The notes beneath the pieces were generated by a model. It ran no database searches. It had not been told where the DNA came from and saw nothing but the letters and a program-made list of their open reading frames with translations. A stretch of 41,887 nt of DNA from Vicinamibacteria bacterium (GTDB lineage: Bacteria; Acidobacteriota; Vicinamibacteria; Vicinamibacterales; UBA8438), in assembly GCA_022820825.1 (NCBI GenBank), contig JAJEEU010000106.1:1-41887 (forward strand). Direction: 5' to 3'. Shown here piece after piece: positions 23,940-33,395 of the stretch (the first letter of the stretch is position 1; each line of letters starts with the position of its first letter). Made by a program: the position numbers and the translations under genes.

Positions 23940-26840
23940 GTGAGCGGCAAGGGAATCCGTATGCGCAATGCGTGGATTGCGTCGCTGCTGGTGGCGGTCG
24001 GCTGCGTTGCACCGGCGTTCGGACAGACGCTGGGCTCGATCGAGGGGACGGTGCTCGACGCCCAGGGTCTCGCCGTGCCGGGCGTCACGGTGACGCTGGC
24101 GGGCGAGGCGTTGATCGCGCCGCAGGTGGCGGTGACGCTCGTGGACGGCACGTACCGTTTCCGCGCCCTCGGGCGCGGTGCGTACGACCTGACCTTCGAG
24201 CTGCCGGGGTTCCGGACGCTGGTGCGCGAAGGCGTCATCGTGGAAGGCAGCCGGGTGATCCGCATCGACGCGGAACTGGAGCTGGCGGCCGTCGCCGAAA
24301 CGGTCACGGTGACCGGCGCCGCACCCGTCGTGGACATCCGCACCACGGCGCTGGTCAACGACTTCGGCGCGACCGAACTGCAGGAGGTGCCCTCGGCCAC
24401 CGACGTGTGGGCCGTGCTGGGCCAGACCGCCGGCGTGCGGATGCGCGGCTTCGACGTCGGCGGCTCGCACAAGAGCCAGCAGACCGGCTACGAGAGCTTC
24501 GGCGTGCGCGACCAGAACCGCATTCTCGCCGACGGCGTCGACACGACGGAGGGCGACGGCGGCACCGGGTTCTACTTCGACTACTACTCCATCGAGGAGT
24601 TCACGACCACGGCGGCCGGCGCCGACGTGGAGATGACCGCGCCCGGCTCGCTCGTCATGATGACCATGAAGAGCGGCGGCAACGACTTCAGCGGATTGTT
24701 CCACGGCGACTACGAGCACGAGAGCTTCGTGGGCGACAACACCGACGCCGATCTCGAGCGGCGGGGCTATACCGGCAATCCGAACCTGCTCTTCTTCGAG
24801 ACCCACGCCGACCTGGGCGGGCCGATCGTGCGCGACCGCGCCTGGTTCTACGCGTTCTACAACCACTTCCGCATCGACAAGGCGGTGTCCGGGGTGGACC
24901 GCTCCGTGGCCACGGACCTGGGCGACTTCGACAACTTCGGCGGCAAGGTGACCGTGCAGCTCACCGGCAGCGACCGCTTGATCGGCTACACGCAGTGGGG
25001 GCTCAAGGAGAAGCCGAAGCGCGGGCTCTCGACCGACGTCGGCCCCGACTCGGTGCTGGCGCAGGCGAGCTGGAGCTGGGCGCACAAGGCGGAATGGCAG
25101 CGCGTGTGGGACGACCGGACGTTCATGACGGCCGCGATCAAGCACTTCGGCTTCGGCTGGCCGATGGTGCCGCAGGTCGATCCCGGGTCGCAGCCGCCGC
25201 GCCTGGATACGGCCACAGGCCGCCTGAGCGGGGCCGGCTGGTTCCCCGGCGTCAACGGTGCGCCGCCGTTCACGTTCGTGCGCTGGAAGCCGCAGGCCAC
25301 GGCGACGCTGAACCACTACGCGCCGGACTTCGGCGGCAGCCACGACCTGAAGTTCGGCTACGAGTTCCAGATCGACAGCAGCCAGGTCGGCGCCAACGCC
25401 AACTCCGGGCCCATCCGCTATCTCGACGACAGCGGCAACGGCCGGCCGTTCGGCGCGGACCGCATCATGCTCTTCAGCGTTCCTGCGGAGGGGAATATCG
25501 CTTCCGACAACCGCAACCGCCACCACGCGGCGTTCATTCAGGACACGTGGAGGCCGACCGACCGCCTGTCGCTCAACCTGGGCGTGCGCTACGAGCAGCA
25601 GCGCACCTACTTCCTCGAGTCGGAATCCAATCCGGCCCTGGCCGGTTTCTTTCCGTCGGGAACCACTGCCGACCGCACGAACGTCGTCTGGAACACCTGG
25701 GCGCCGCGGCTCGGCCTGACGTTCTCGCTGGCGCCGCGCACCGTGCTGAAGGGGCACTACGGGCGCTACTACATCAACCTCGCCGACTCGCACGGGGCCG
25801 CCAACCCGGCCAGCGTCGCCTGGATCCGCTACGCCTTCCTCGACCCGAACGCGAACGGCGTCTACGACGGTCCGGCCGAGCTGGGCGCCAAGCTCGACGA
25901 GCTGGGCGCGACCGGCACGCTGCTCCGCGAGGAAGGGACCCCGGTGGATCCCGACCTCGAGCCGGAGTACGTCGACGAGGTCAGCATCTCGCTGGAGCAC
26001 GAGGTGGCGGCCGACACGTCGTTCCGACTCTCGTACGTGCGCAAGGACCTGAACGGCGACAGCGGCATCTGGAACGCGCCGCAGCATGCCGCGCTGCTGG
26101 CCGGCCGCGGCATCCCGTGCACGGGCGATCCCGCCTGGGACTGCCCGCTCAACGCGCTCAGCGGCGCGCCGCTGATTGTCCAGCGCGTGCCGGACGACGT
26201 GGCCGGCCTCATCGACAACCGGATGGCCACCTTTCCCGGCATGCACGCCGCCTACGACACGCTGCAGGTGGCGGTGAACCGGCGCTTCACCAGCGGGTTC
26301 CTGCTGCAGGCCAGCTTCGACTACCAGTGGCGGGACGAGTTCCGCGCGGCCGCCGGCGAAAACCGCAGTCCGCTATTCGCCGACCCGCTCGTGGTCGGCT
26401 CCAACGGCCACGGCCGGATCTGGCAGAACCACGGTCTCGACGTGGACGCGCGCCAGGCCACGACCAACTGGGGCGGCCGGCTGCTCGCGCGCTATACGCT
26501 GCCGTACGACGTCGGCGTCTCCGGCAACGTCCGCCACCAGAGCGGCTGGCCCTACGCCCCGATCCAGCGCGTGGACATTCCCGGCACCGGCACCAACCAG
26601 CCGATCTTCCTGACCGACCTCGCCGACAACCGCTCCGAGAACGTGACCATTGTAGACCTGCGCCTCGACAAGGCCTTCAACGTGGGCGCCAGCGGCCGCG
26701 TCACCCTGATGCTCGACCTCTACAACCTCTTCAACTCCAACGCCGTGACGAACTTCTCGCTGCGCACCGGCGACAACGAGCGTGTCATCGCCGCGCTCGA
26801 TCCCCTGGCGATGAAGCTGGGGGTGCGGTACCAGTTCTGA
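23940..26840 (+). CDS. Oar-like TonB-dependent receptor with carboxypeptidase-regulatory domain
   Basis: The GTG at 23940 is chosen over the ATG at 23907 (which overlaps the previous stop) because AGGAGG at 23926-23931 is 8 bp upstream. 966 residues: signal peptide (NAWIASLLVAVGCVAPAFGQ), a carboxypeptidase-regulatory-like domain (SIEGTVLDAQGLAVPGVTVTLAG, ~30-110), a plug region (AETVTVTGAAPVVDIRT ... DQNRILADGVDTTEG) and a barrel ending GVRYQF. This matches the large Oar/SusC-like receptors expanded in Acidobacteria, which import oligosaccharides or peptides. The substrate is unknown and no SusD-like lipoprotein is adjacent. It converges with a SUMF1-fold gene 14 bp away. Confidence 0.9.
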   Translation: MSGKGIRMRNAWIASLLVAVGCVAPAFGQTLGSIEGTVLDAQGLAVPGVTVTLAGEALIAPQVAVTLVDGTYRFRALGRGAYDLTFELPGFRTLVREGVIVEGSRVIRIDAELELAAVAETVTVTGAAPVVDIRTTALVNDFGATELQEVPSATDVWAVLGQTAGVRMRGFDVGGSHKSQQTGYESFGVRDQNRILADGVDTTEGDGGTGFYFDYYSIEEFTTTAAGADVEMTAPGSLVMMTMKSGGNDFSGLFHGDYEHESFVGDNTDADLERRGYTGNPNLLFFETHADLGGPIVRDRAWFYAFYNHFRIDKAVSGVDRSVATDLGDFDNFGGKVTVQLTGSDRLIGYTQWGLKEKPKRGLSTDVGPDSVLAQASWSWAHKAEWQRVWDDRTFMTAAIKHFGFGWPMVPQVDPGSQPPRLDTATGRLSGAGWFPGVNGAPPFTFVRWKPQATATLNHYAPDFGGSHDLKFGYEFQIDSSQVGANANSGPIRYLDDSGNGRPFGADRIMLFSVPAEGNIASDNRNRHHAAFIQDTWRPTDRLSLNLGVRYEQQRTYFLESESNPALAGFFPSGTTADRTNVVWNTWAPRLGLTFSLAPRTVLKGHYGRYYINLADSHGAANPASVAWIRYAFLDPNANGVYDGPAELGAKLDELGATGTLLREEGTPVDPDLEPEYVDEVSISLEHEVAADTSFRLSYVRKDLNGDSGIWNAPQHAALLAGRGIPCTGDPAWDCPLNALSGAPLIVQRVPDDVAGLIDNRMATFPGMHAAYDTLQVAVNRRFTSGFLLQASFDYQWRDEFRAAAGENRSPLFADPLVVGSNGHGRIWQNHGLDVDARQATTNWGGRLLARYTLPYDVGVSGNVRHQSGWPYAPIQRVDIPGTGTNQPIFLTDLADNRSENVTIVDLRLDKAFNVGASGRVTLMLDLYNLFNSNAVTNFSLRTGDNERVIAALDPLAMKLGVRYQF

Positions 26841-26854
26841 GAGGGTGGGCAGAT

Positions 26855-27931
26855 CTAGTTTGTTCGAGCGAGGCGGAAGCCCAGTAGGTTTCCGCGTTCG
26901 TCAGGTGAGTTGTCGCTGCGATTCGAGGCTCGGCAGCCGGCATCGTAATACCACCAGTTACCCCCTCGGAACACCCGCGTGGTACCGACGCGTGGACCGT
27001 GAGGGTCCACCACGGGGCTGCCCGGATATGGGCCGTACCAGTCCTGCACCCACTCGCTCACGTTCCCCAGCATGTCGTACAACCCCCAAGCGTTCGGCTC
27101 CTTCAGCCCTACGGGTTGGGAATCATCGCTACCCTCATCGCACCACGCAATCGCTCCAACGTCCCCATAGCGGTCTCCCGTCGTCCCTCCGCGCGCTGCG
27201 AACTCCCATTCCGCCTCCGTCGGCAACCGGTAGAGGGTTCGTCCCACGTCTGTATTCAGTCGACGGATGAAGTCCTGCGTTTCATTCCAGGAAACCTGTT
27301 CTACGGGACACCGACCGCAGCCGCCGTTGTCCGAGGGGTTAGTTCCCATCACGCGCTGCCAGTTTGCCTGCGTCATCTCGTACTTGGCGAGCCAGAAACC
27401 ACGACTCATCCGCACTTGCGTCACCGGTTGTTCGTGGCCTTCCGCTTCCGAGCTATACGAACCCATCCGGAATTCTCCGGCCGGCACCCAAACGAACTCC
27501 ATGCCGTCGAACATCTGCGTTTCGCCCGCCGACCTCCTTGCCGCTTCGGCGGCAGCAACTGTCTCTGCTTCCGCTGCGGCCCTTGCCGCTTCGGCAGCAT
27601 TCAGCAGCTCCAGGGCCTCACGATAGAAATCGCCGTCTCGACCCGCCTGCGTCAGATAGCCCGTCACAGTCTCCATCGCTTCGTCGTAGAGACCGAGCCG
27701 CTCCAGGACCTGGGCGTAGCGGAACGAGAACTGCTCCGGAAGCTCCAGGTCATGCTCGGCCTGAAGCTCCAGGATCCGGTCCATCGTCGTCTTCGCTCGT
27801 TCGAAATCCTGCTGCTCGATCGCGCTCTCCGCCTGAAGGAGGAAGCGGTCGGCCTCCATATCCGGCGGCAACTGGGTGGCCCACGCGATGGCCGGAATGG
27901 CGAACAGGAGGATGGTTAATCTCATACTCAT
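26855..27931 (-). CDS. Secreted SUMF1/FGE-fold protein 1 with N-terminal helical module
   Basis: 358 residues. Signal peptide (MSMRLTILLFAIPAIAWATQ), then module A, a TPR-like helical region (~20-125: LPPDMEADRFLLQAESAIE ... RYAQVLERLGLYDEAMETV), a short Ala-rich linker and a C-terminal FGE-sulfatase domain (FVWVPAGEFRMGS, VSWNETQDFIRRLN, YRLPTEAEWEFAARGGT, LGNVSEWVQDW, GFRLARTN). Formylglycine-generating enzymes need two cysteines near the C-terminus; here GGNWWYYDAGCRASNRSD keeps only one, so sulfatase activation is unlikely. Two internal cysteines in GGCGRCPVEQ may bind metal or form a disulfide. Shares module A with the proteins at 28006 and 38196. Confidence 0.9.
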   Translation of the reverse strand: MSMRLTILLFAIPAIAWATQLPPDMEADRFLLQAESAIEQQDFERAKTTMDRILELQAEHDLELPEQFSFRYAQVLERLGLYDEAMETVTGYLTQAGRDGDFYREALELLNAAEAARAAAEAETVAAAEAARRSAGETQMFDGMEFVWVPAGEFRMGSYSSEAEGHEQPVTQVRMSRGFWLAKYEMTQANWQRVMGTNPSDNGGCGRCPVEQVSWNETQDFIRRLNTDVGRTLYRLPTEAEWEFAARGGTTGDRYGDVGAIAWCDEGSDDSQPVGLKEPNAWGLYDMLGNVSEWVQDWYGPYPGSPVVDPHGPRVGTTRVFRGGNWWYYDAGCRASNRSDNSPDERGNLLGFRLARTN

Positions 27932-28005
27932 CGTGTGATGCTCCGCTGTCGCGGTGGCTCGCTTACGGGGATTCCGCTGGGGGACACGGACGGTCCCTCC
28001 TCGAA

Positions 28006-29076
28006 CTACTGCACCCGCACGAGCCTGAATCCGCGGTCCCACAACGGCTGGTCGGGTGACATTTCGCTTCGGTCCGAGACGCGGCACGATTGATTGACAT
28101 GGCCACCACCCCGGCCAACCCGTTCCGGCCGCGGGTAGCGAGCGCTCCTGCGATCCCTCAGGTAGTCCATCACTTGGCCACCCGGATAATCGTCAATCCA
28201 GTCCTGTACCCATTCCGACACGTTGCCCAGCATGTCGTGCAGACCCCATGCGTTCGGTTGCTTCTGTCCCACCGGACGCGGATTTTCCGGGTCGTCGGGC
28301 CCACACCACGCGATCGCACTCAAGTCACCGTAGTAGTCGCCGGTCGTCCCGGCGCGCGCCGCGTGCTCCCACTCCGCCTCGGTAGGCAACCGGTATCGTT
28401 CGCCCCCGTATAGCGCGTTCAGCCTTGCAATGAACTCCTGCACGTCAAACCAGGAGACGCTATCGACCGGACAACTCGGACCGCATCCGCGGAAGTAGGA
28501 CGGGTTGTTGCCCATCGCCGCCACCCATTCCGCCTGTGTCACTTCGTACTTGCCCAAGTCGAATGACCGGCTGATGCGCACCCTCGTCACCGGACGCTGA
28601 AAGCCGCGTGTCGCCGGGTTCTCCGAACCCATCAGGAACTCCCCGGCCGGGATTCGAATAAACTCCATCGCGTCCGTGATCTCGCGTCGTTCGACGGCCC
28701 GTCTCCGCGCCGCCGCTGCTTCGTCCATCGCCGTTTCAGTTCGGTCCAGCAGTTCCAGTGCCTCCCGGTAGTGGTCGCCTTCGCGCCCAACCATCGTCAG
28801 ATACTGCGTCGCATGCTCGATAGCATCGGCGTAGAGTTCGAGCCCCAACGATATCCGGGCATACATCAATGGGAAGTCCTCGGGAACCTCTATGGCATGC
28901 TGTTCCCGGAGCTCGAGGATTCCGTCCAACGAATCCTTCGCACCCGTCAAGTCCCGCTCCTCGATCTGTCTCTCCGCCCTGACAAGGTAACGATCCACCT
29001 GGATCTGCGGAGGAAGCTGCATGCCCCAGGCAAGGGCCGGCACGGTCAGGCCAAGGAGTGTGGTCCAGATCCTCAT
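28006..29076 (-). CDS. Secreted SUMF1/FGE-fold protein 2 with N-terminal helical module
   Basis: 356 residues, paralogous to the 26855-27931 product over its whole length: signal peptide (MRIWTTLLGLTVPALAWG), module A (LPPQIQVDRYLVRAERQIEE ... EALELLDRTETA), and the FGE fold (FIRIPAGEFLMGSENP, CGPSCPVDSVSWFDVQEF, YRLPTEAEWEHAARAGTTG, LGNVSEWVQDW, RGFRLVRVQ). Only one cysteine lies in the active-site region (GGGHVNQSCRVSDRSE). The gene is separated from its paralogue by 74 bp and looks like a tandem duplication. Its upstream region is replaced by an IS630 remnant, which starts within ~10-20 bp of the ATG, so its native promoter has probably been lost or now lies in the IS sequence. Confidence 0.9.
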   Translation of the reverse strand: MRIWTTLLGLTVPALAWGMQLPPQIQVDRYLVRAERQIEERDLTGAKDSLDGILELREQHAIEVPEDFPLMYARISLGLELYADAIEHATQYLTMVGREGDHYREALELLDRTETAMDEAAAARRRAVERREITDAMEFIRIPAGEFLMGSENPATRGFQRPVTRVRISRSFDLGKYEVTQAEWVAAMGNNPSYFRGCGPSCPVDSVSWFDVQEFIARLNALYGGERYRLPTEAEWEHAARAGTTGDYYGDLSAIAWCGPDDPENPRPVGQKQPNAWGLHDMLGNVSEWVQDWIDDYPGGQVMDYLRDRRSARYPRPERVGRGGGHVNQSCRVSDRSEMSPDQPLWDRGFRLVRVQ

Positions 29077-29084
29077 CGCGCTAC

Positions 29085-29816
29085 GCGGGTGTCACGCAGT
29101 GGCAGGTGCGGCAGGTCCCGCGCGCGACGGAAGTCAAGCCGCATCGGCTCAAGACCTTCAGCCTCAGCCGGGACCCGCAGTTTGCCGAGAAGGTCATCGA
29201 CGTGGTCGGACTCTACGTCGACCCGCCCGACAACGCGCTGGTGCTCTCGGTCGACGAGAAGACGCGGATCCAGGCGCTCGACCGCACGCAGCCGGGCTGC
29301 GCCGGTACGCTGACGCACGACTACAAGCGGCACGGGACCACGAATCTGTACACCGCTTTCACCATCGCGACCGGCGAGGTGCTCGGCCGCATCACCCGGC
29401 GCCATCGCGCCACTGAATTCCGGCAGTTCCTCGCGCAGATCGACCGCGCCACGCCACCGGCGTTGACCCTGCACCCGATCGTCGACAACTCCAGCACGCA
29501 TACCACCGAAGCGATTCGGGACTTCCTGGCTGCCCATCCCCGCTTTCAACTGCATTTCACGCCGACCTGCGCCTCACAGCTCAACGCCGTCGAGACCTGG
29601 TAGGGCCAGTTGGGGCGGCGCGCCCTCCGGCGTGCGGTGTTCACCAGCGTGAGCGAGCTGCGAGATGAAATCCGGCGATTCATTGAGACTCACAACATGC
29701 ACTCTGCCAAGCTCTTCCGATGGGCCAAATCGGCCGGTGCTATCCTTGAGGCCGTCGAACGGGCGCGCACATCATTGCGTCAAGAAACCTCCCGCACGGG
29801 ACACGAGTGTGCATAA
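29085..29816 (+). pseudogene. IS630-family transposase remnant
   Basis: The frame matches the C-terminal two thirds of IS630 DDE transposases: VKPHRLKTFSLSRDPQFAEK, DVVGLYVDPPDNALVLSVDE (first Asp), HDYKRHGTTNLYTAF, VDNSSTH (second Asp), LHFTPTCASQLNAVETW (Glu). It is broken in three ways: the N-terminal helix-turn-helix part is missing; about six residues are missing after DRTQPG, where the family normally has a short basic loop; and a TAG at 29601-29603 replaces the Phe codon that normally follows NAVExW, after which the frame continues (GQLGRRALRRAVFTSVSELR) to 29816. No clear terminal inverted repeats are seen. Not functional. Confidence 0.9.
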
Positions 29817-30101
29817 GCTTTCGTTGCGTGACGTCGTTTGGCCATTTCGGTGTCCAACACACAACACCCTGGGTCAATCGGTTCAAATACCACAGTCGAC
29901 AACAGTAGATTGCACAGAGCAAACGCAATTTTGAGTTGCTCTTCTAGTGCAACCCGCGAACCCGTAATGCCCCCTTATCGACGGCACCTATTGCGTCAAA
30001 TACGAACGAAAGCACAATCTACGTACCGATCTTCAGAGGTCCGTACGCGACGGCACACAATCCGGGACCATGGCACCCCAATACTACCTCCATTACAAAA
30101 G
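29817..30101. other. AT-richer intergenic stretch
   Basis: 285 bp with clearly lower GC than the flanks (for example around 29880-30060). No supported gene, repeat or RNA is seen; the short open frames here lack ribosome sites and family resemblance. It separates the IS630 remnant from the small membrane protein gene and is probably part of the acquired island. Confidence 0.5.
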
Positions 30102-30683
30102 TTAGAAGGCAAGGACTGTGCCCTCATTCTCTTCGTGCGCTTGCACTAGGCCGTCCAATTCACCGATGTCAACGCCGGCGGACGTTAGCGCATTCTCAAA
30201 TGCTACTACGTTTTGTGCGTTAGGCCAGCTCTCGACTAACGCTGTAGCCAATTGTCTTTCCCGCATGCGCTCCTGATATGCGTCATTGAGTTCTTGAAGA
30301 GCCTCGCGCCCTGCATCATTCGGGGCTTCATCTATGGCAGTGGCTATTAAACCGGCGGCGTCTGCCAAAGATTGTCCCACGACAAAGCGTACGGCGACAT
30401 CCTGAAGGGTAGAGTCTAGTTCGCCGCTACCGATCAGGTCGAGGATTTCCCGGATGGTTTCTGGATCTTCCGGTTCTTCTTCAAATGCTACGATGGCGGA
30501 CAAAAAATTGGCATACTGGCCCATGAATAACGGGCCATGAAATGCCACACCCATCGATAGGAACCCAAAAACCAACAGAAGGAGAGGTTTTCCGTTCTGA
30601 ATACATGCAGCATAAATGCCGCCGAACATAAGTAGTGTGCCTACGACTAACAATGCCCATGGTCCGACGGTAGTGATTTGCAC
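30102..30683 (-). CDS. Small membrane protein of unknown function
   Basis: 193 residues from the GTG at 30683, supported by GGAGGT 7 bp upstream. Two hydrophobic helices at about residues 7-26 (GPWALLVVGTLLMFGGIYAAC) and 31-55 (LLLLVFGFLSMGVAFHGPLF) are followed by an acidic, helix-rich domain (EEEPEDPETIREILDLIGS ... REALQELNDAYQERMRERQ). No known family. Base composition is much lower in GC than its neighbours, pointing to acquisition. It is encoded 90 bp downstream of the MORN-repeat gene on the same strand. Confidence 0.75.
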   Translation of the reverse strand: MQITTVGPWALLVVGTLLMFGGIYAACIQNGKPLLLLVFGFLSMGVAFHGPLFMGQYANFLSAIVAFEEEPEDPETIREILDLIGSGELDSTLQDVAVRFVVGQSLADAAGLIATAIDEAPNDAGREALQELNDAYQERMRERQLATALVESWPNAQNVVAFENALTSAGVDIGELDGLVQAHEENEGTVLAF

Positions 30684-30773
30684 GGTTGTACCTCCGTGAG
30701 TAAAAACGGACAGGCGTGGTAATGAACTGCCTGTTAACAACCCGAGAGTTGACAGAGTCAATGGAGAGCGCGG

Positions 30774-32021
30774 TTACCGAACCCACTCGCCATTCACGTA
30801 CCGCCTTTCCTCGACTGTCCCGCTGGCCCAGCGAATGACGTGATTGCCGTGCCGTTCGCCGTTCATATACGCGCCTTCCGAGACGGTCCCGTCCGCGTAC
30901 CGGATGACCCAGTGGCCGTTCCGTTCGTCATTTACGTACGGGCCTTCGTGGACGCTTCCGTCCGCATCGCGTAGAATCCAGTAACCGGTGCGTTTTCCTT
31001 CGCGCAGCGTCCCGCTGGCTTCGAACGTTGCACCGCCCCCGATCCAGTGGAGCGTTCCCACTCCACTGGCCAAACCGTCGGAGCACGCGCCTGTCCACGT
31101 CACGGTCTGGTCCGCGAAGTAATAGTCGTCCCAAACGTGGCAACCAGGGCCGTTTGTAAGTTCCTTCCAACAATCGGCGCCTTCGGCTTGCCCCGTGCAG
31201 GTCGGCCCCTGCGGGTCCGGCTGAAATGGCTGATCCTGGGAGAGCGCGTCGCCGGCCGCCGCGCGGGACAGGTTCCGGTCCGGCGCGGCTCCGGCGGCAT
31301 TGTCCACCAGCGCACGCAGCTCCGCCAGCCGCGCCTCGGCGAGCGCACGGAACACCCCGTTCGGGAACTGATCCAGATACGCGTCGAACATGGCCGGGTT
31401 CTCGCTGCTCGCTATCGACTGCCAGAACACCGTTTCCTGCTCCGCAGTAGCCGCTGGTGCCGCGGCCGGCGCACCTGCGCCCGCTGGTGGTGGGTTACTG
31501 GCAAGGTCGAAGTCCATCGACCAGTTCGAGAACCGCGGCTCAGCGTCGCCGCGCAGCACGATGATCAGTTTCGTGTCGGTCAGGGTCTGACCCGGCGACA
31601 CGACGTTGCGGCCGCTCTCCTGGATGTGGCCGATCGAACCGCCCCACTCAACCATCGCGGAGGGATATTGCATTGCGAGCCTGGCTGCATCGGGCACGTC
31701 CCAGTTCGTGCACTCCGGCCACTCCGATTCGATCTGGAAGCGAGCGATCAGGTGGTCCAGCCAGCGGCCCGAGCCGTTGCGAACCGTGAAGTCGAGGCGC
31801 CAGATGTCCATAGGCGCGCCATGGTTCGCCTGCTTCTCTTCGTAGCGGGTATCCGACTCCAGCACGTTGCACGTGCCGCCGCCGGACAGCACAAGCTGCG
31901 CCTCCCCGAGCAACTCGATGCCGTCGATCTCGAGAAGCTGTTGCCCGCGCGCATCGGCCGCCAGCACGGCGAACAGGCCGAGCGTCATTGCCGCGACCCT
32001 GTAGTAGTGGGGTGGCGTCAT
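30774..32021 (-). CDS. Secreted protein: module B, FWQSI motif, MORN repeats
   Basis: 415 residues with a signal peptide (AAMTLGLFAVLAADARGQ; the ATG at 31988 is an alternative start). Module B, ~160 residues, is predicted beta-rich (GGGTCNVLESDTRYE, NHGAPMDIWRLDFTVRNGSG, ESGRNVVSPGQTLTD, EPRFSNWSMDFD). Then comes the motif FWQSIASSENPAMFDAYLDQ, well known downstream of caspase-like domains in bacteria, ending RALAEARLAEL. A cysteine-containing linker leads to about four MORN-type repeats (GYWILRDADGSVHEGPYVND, GHWVIRYADGTVSEGAYMNG, GNHVIRWASGTVEERRYVNG). MORN repeats usually bind membranes or proteins. Module B and the FWQSI region are nearly shared with the protein at 36741-38195. Confidence 0.85.
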   Translation of the reverse strand: MTPPHYYRVAAMTLGLFAVLAADARGQQLLEIDGIELLGEAQLVLSGGGTCNVLESDTRYEEKQANHGAPMDIWRLDFTVRNGSGRWLDHLIARFQIESEWPECTNWDVPDAARLAMQYPSAMVEWGGSIGHIQESGRNVVSPGQTLTDTKLIIVLRGDAEPRFSNWSMDFDLASNPPPAGAGAPAAAPAATAEQETVFWQSIASSENPAMFDAYLDQFPNGVFRALAEARLAELRALVDNAAGAAPDRNLSRAAAGDALSQDQPFQPDPQGPTCTGQAEGADCWKELTNGPGCHVWDDYYFADQTVTWTGACSDGLASGVGTLHWIGGGATFEASGTLREGKRTGYWILRDADGSVHEGPYVNDERNGHWVIRYADGTVSEGAYMNGERHGNHVIRWASGTVEERRYVNGEWVR

Positions 32022-32112
32022 GGCTTGCGGGGCGCCCAACCCTCGTCGTTCATCGTCTCCACGCCGCGTACTGGTGGACAAATGACTGTCCGTCTCCACG
32101 CCGTCGGTTCCG

Positions 32113-33162
32113 TCACGGCCGGTAACCGGAGGGGCACTGACACGGCCGGCCGCCCAGCCGTGTTTGCAGCGCATCCAGCGTGTCGCAGGCCGTGTTGATC
32201 TCCTGATGGCGCGCGCTGATTTGCTCCGGGGTTGACGACGAGCCGCCGTCGATTGCACACCACGCGCCCGCGGCCTGCAGTGCGTAGGCGCGCTTCTGGA
32301 AGTCGACGCTGGGTCCGCACCAGCTCACGCCGAGGCTCTGGATGTTTGCTGGGGTCGGGTAGCCGGGAATCTCGCATCCCGGTCCCTGTCGTTGGGGCTG
32401 TGGCGGAGTTGCCGCTTGTTGCCGATCGGCCTGTGTCGTTGTACCGCGGCGCACATTCGGTTTCGGTGTATCGAACCGCGCGTCATTCATGCGCCAGTAG
32501 GCGTCGCTTCCGTTCAACTTGTCGTTCTGCTGCGCGATGTCCCAGGGAGTCGTGCCGTCTTCGTCCTCAGCCAACGGGTCGGCGCCGGCATCCAGTAGGG
32601 CGTCAACGGCGCGACTTGGATCCTCTGCGAGGCGCAACCAGCGTGAATCAGCGGCGTGATGCAAAGGAGTTTGGCCGCGGACATCACGCGCCATGAGTTC
32701 CGCTCCAGCGGCTAGCAGTGCTACTATCTCGGGACCTTTCCACACGGCGGCTGCGTAGTGCAGCGCGGTTCTTCCGTTGCTGTTTCGCGCCTTCGGATTG
32801 GCGCCGGCTGTCAACAACGACTCGACTAGTGACAGTCTTGGTTCGACACGAAACGCGGCGCGCATTAGGGGGGTGTCACCCCACTCATCGCGCGGGTCAA
32901 CGGTGGTGCCGGCCACCAGTAGGACTTCCACGACCTCGGGATGCTCGTTCAGAGCAGCAGCGTGATGTAGGGGAGTGTTGCCGTCTTCGGTTCGGGCTCG
33001 CGCGTCCGCACCGGCGGCGAGGCATGCGGTGACATCTTCGACCGTCGCGACGCCGAAGAACTCCTCGGTGTTCCACTGCTCGCAGGTCGGTGTCGGTTGT
33101 GCGCGCAGCATCGGCGTGACCAGGACGCACGTGGCGAGGATCACGAGGCTGGACCGAGTCAT
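32113..33162 (-). CDS. Secreted ankyrin-repeat protein with Cys-rich tail
   Basis: 349 residues, signal peptide (MTRSSLVILATCVLVTPMLRAQ), then four to five ankyrin repeats at ~35-215 (ACLAAGADARARTEDGNTPL, GDTPLMRAAFRVEPRLSLVE, GRTALHYAAAVWKGPEIVAL, GQTPLHHAADSRWLRLAEDP, DALLDAGADPLAEDEDGTTP). A Pro/Gln linker leads to a C-terminal ~90-residue domain with six cysteines (CEIPGYP, SWCGPS, AWCAIDGGSSSTPEQ, NTACDTL, CQCPSGYRP) found by eye in no family I can name. AAGGGA lies 7 bp before the ATG. It is upstream of the MORN gene by 91 bp. Ankyrin repeats mediate protein binding; export suggests an extracellular or periplasmic partner. Confidence 0.88.
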   Translation of the reverse strand: MTRSSLVILATCVLVTPMLRAQPTPTCEQWNTEEFFGVATVEDVTACLAAGADARARTEDGNTPLHHAAALNEHPEVVEVLLVAGTTVDPRDEWGDTPLMRAAFRVEPRLSLVESLLTAGANPKARNSNGRTALHYAAAVWKGPEIVALLAAGAELMARDVRGQTPLHHAADSRWLRLAEDPSRAVDALLDAGADPLAEDEDGTTPWDIAQQNDKLNGSDAYWRMNDARFDTPKPNVRRGTTTQADRQQAATPPQPQRQGPGCEIPGYPTPANIQSLGVSWCGPSVDFQKRAYALQAAGAWCAIDGGSSSTPEQISARHQEINTACDTLDALQTRLGGRPCQCPSGYRP

Positions 33163-33395
33163 GGCGTTCCCTTACGCCGCGGCAACCACCGTTTCACGAA
33201 GGTTGCTTCAGCGAGCGAAGAGTGCCGCGGTGATGTGGCGGGCGCCGCCGATAGCGATCGCATCGTTTCCTTCGAGCACACGTCGCGAGTTCACCCCACC
33301 GAGCCGGAAGCTCTAACTTTTATCAGAATTAACGTGATGTGAACGTGAATATATCCCTGTAGTACGTTCTTTTATCGTCGCTATCGATGGGCGTC
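33163..33395. other. Intergenic stretch upstream of the ankyrin gene
   Basis: The first ~150 bp would be the leader and promoter of the ankyrin gene. An AT-rich patch lies at 33318-33375. No gene or repeat is recognised. The IS21 remnant begins at its right edge. Confidence 0.4.

Noticed and set aside
22155..26840. A continuous 1561-codon frame joining the acyltransferase region and the TonB receptor.
   Set aside because: The upstream part is a shadow of the cNMP-acyltransferase gene; a ribosome site and signal peptide place the receptor start at 23940.
26855..27100. The C-terminal part of SUMF1-fold protein 1 (GGNWWYYDAGCRASNRSDN) resembles the variable region of diversity-generating retroelement targets, which share this fold.
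   Set aside because: No reverse transcriptase, accessory protein or template repeat was found in the window, and no near-duplicate of this segment is visible.
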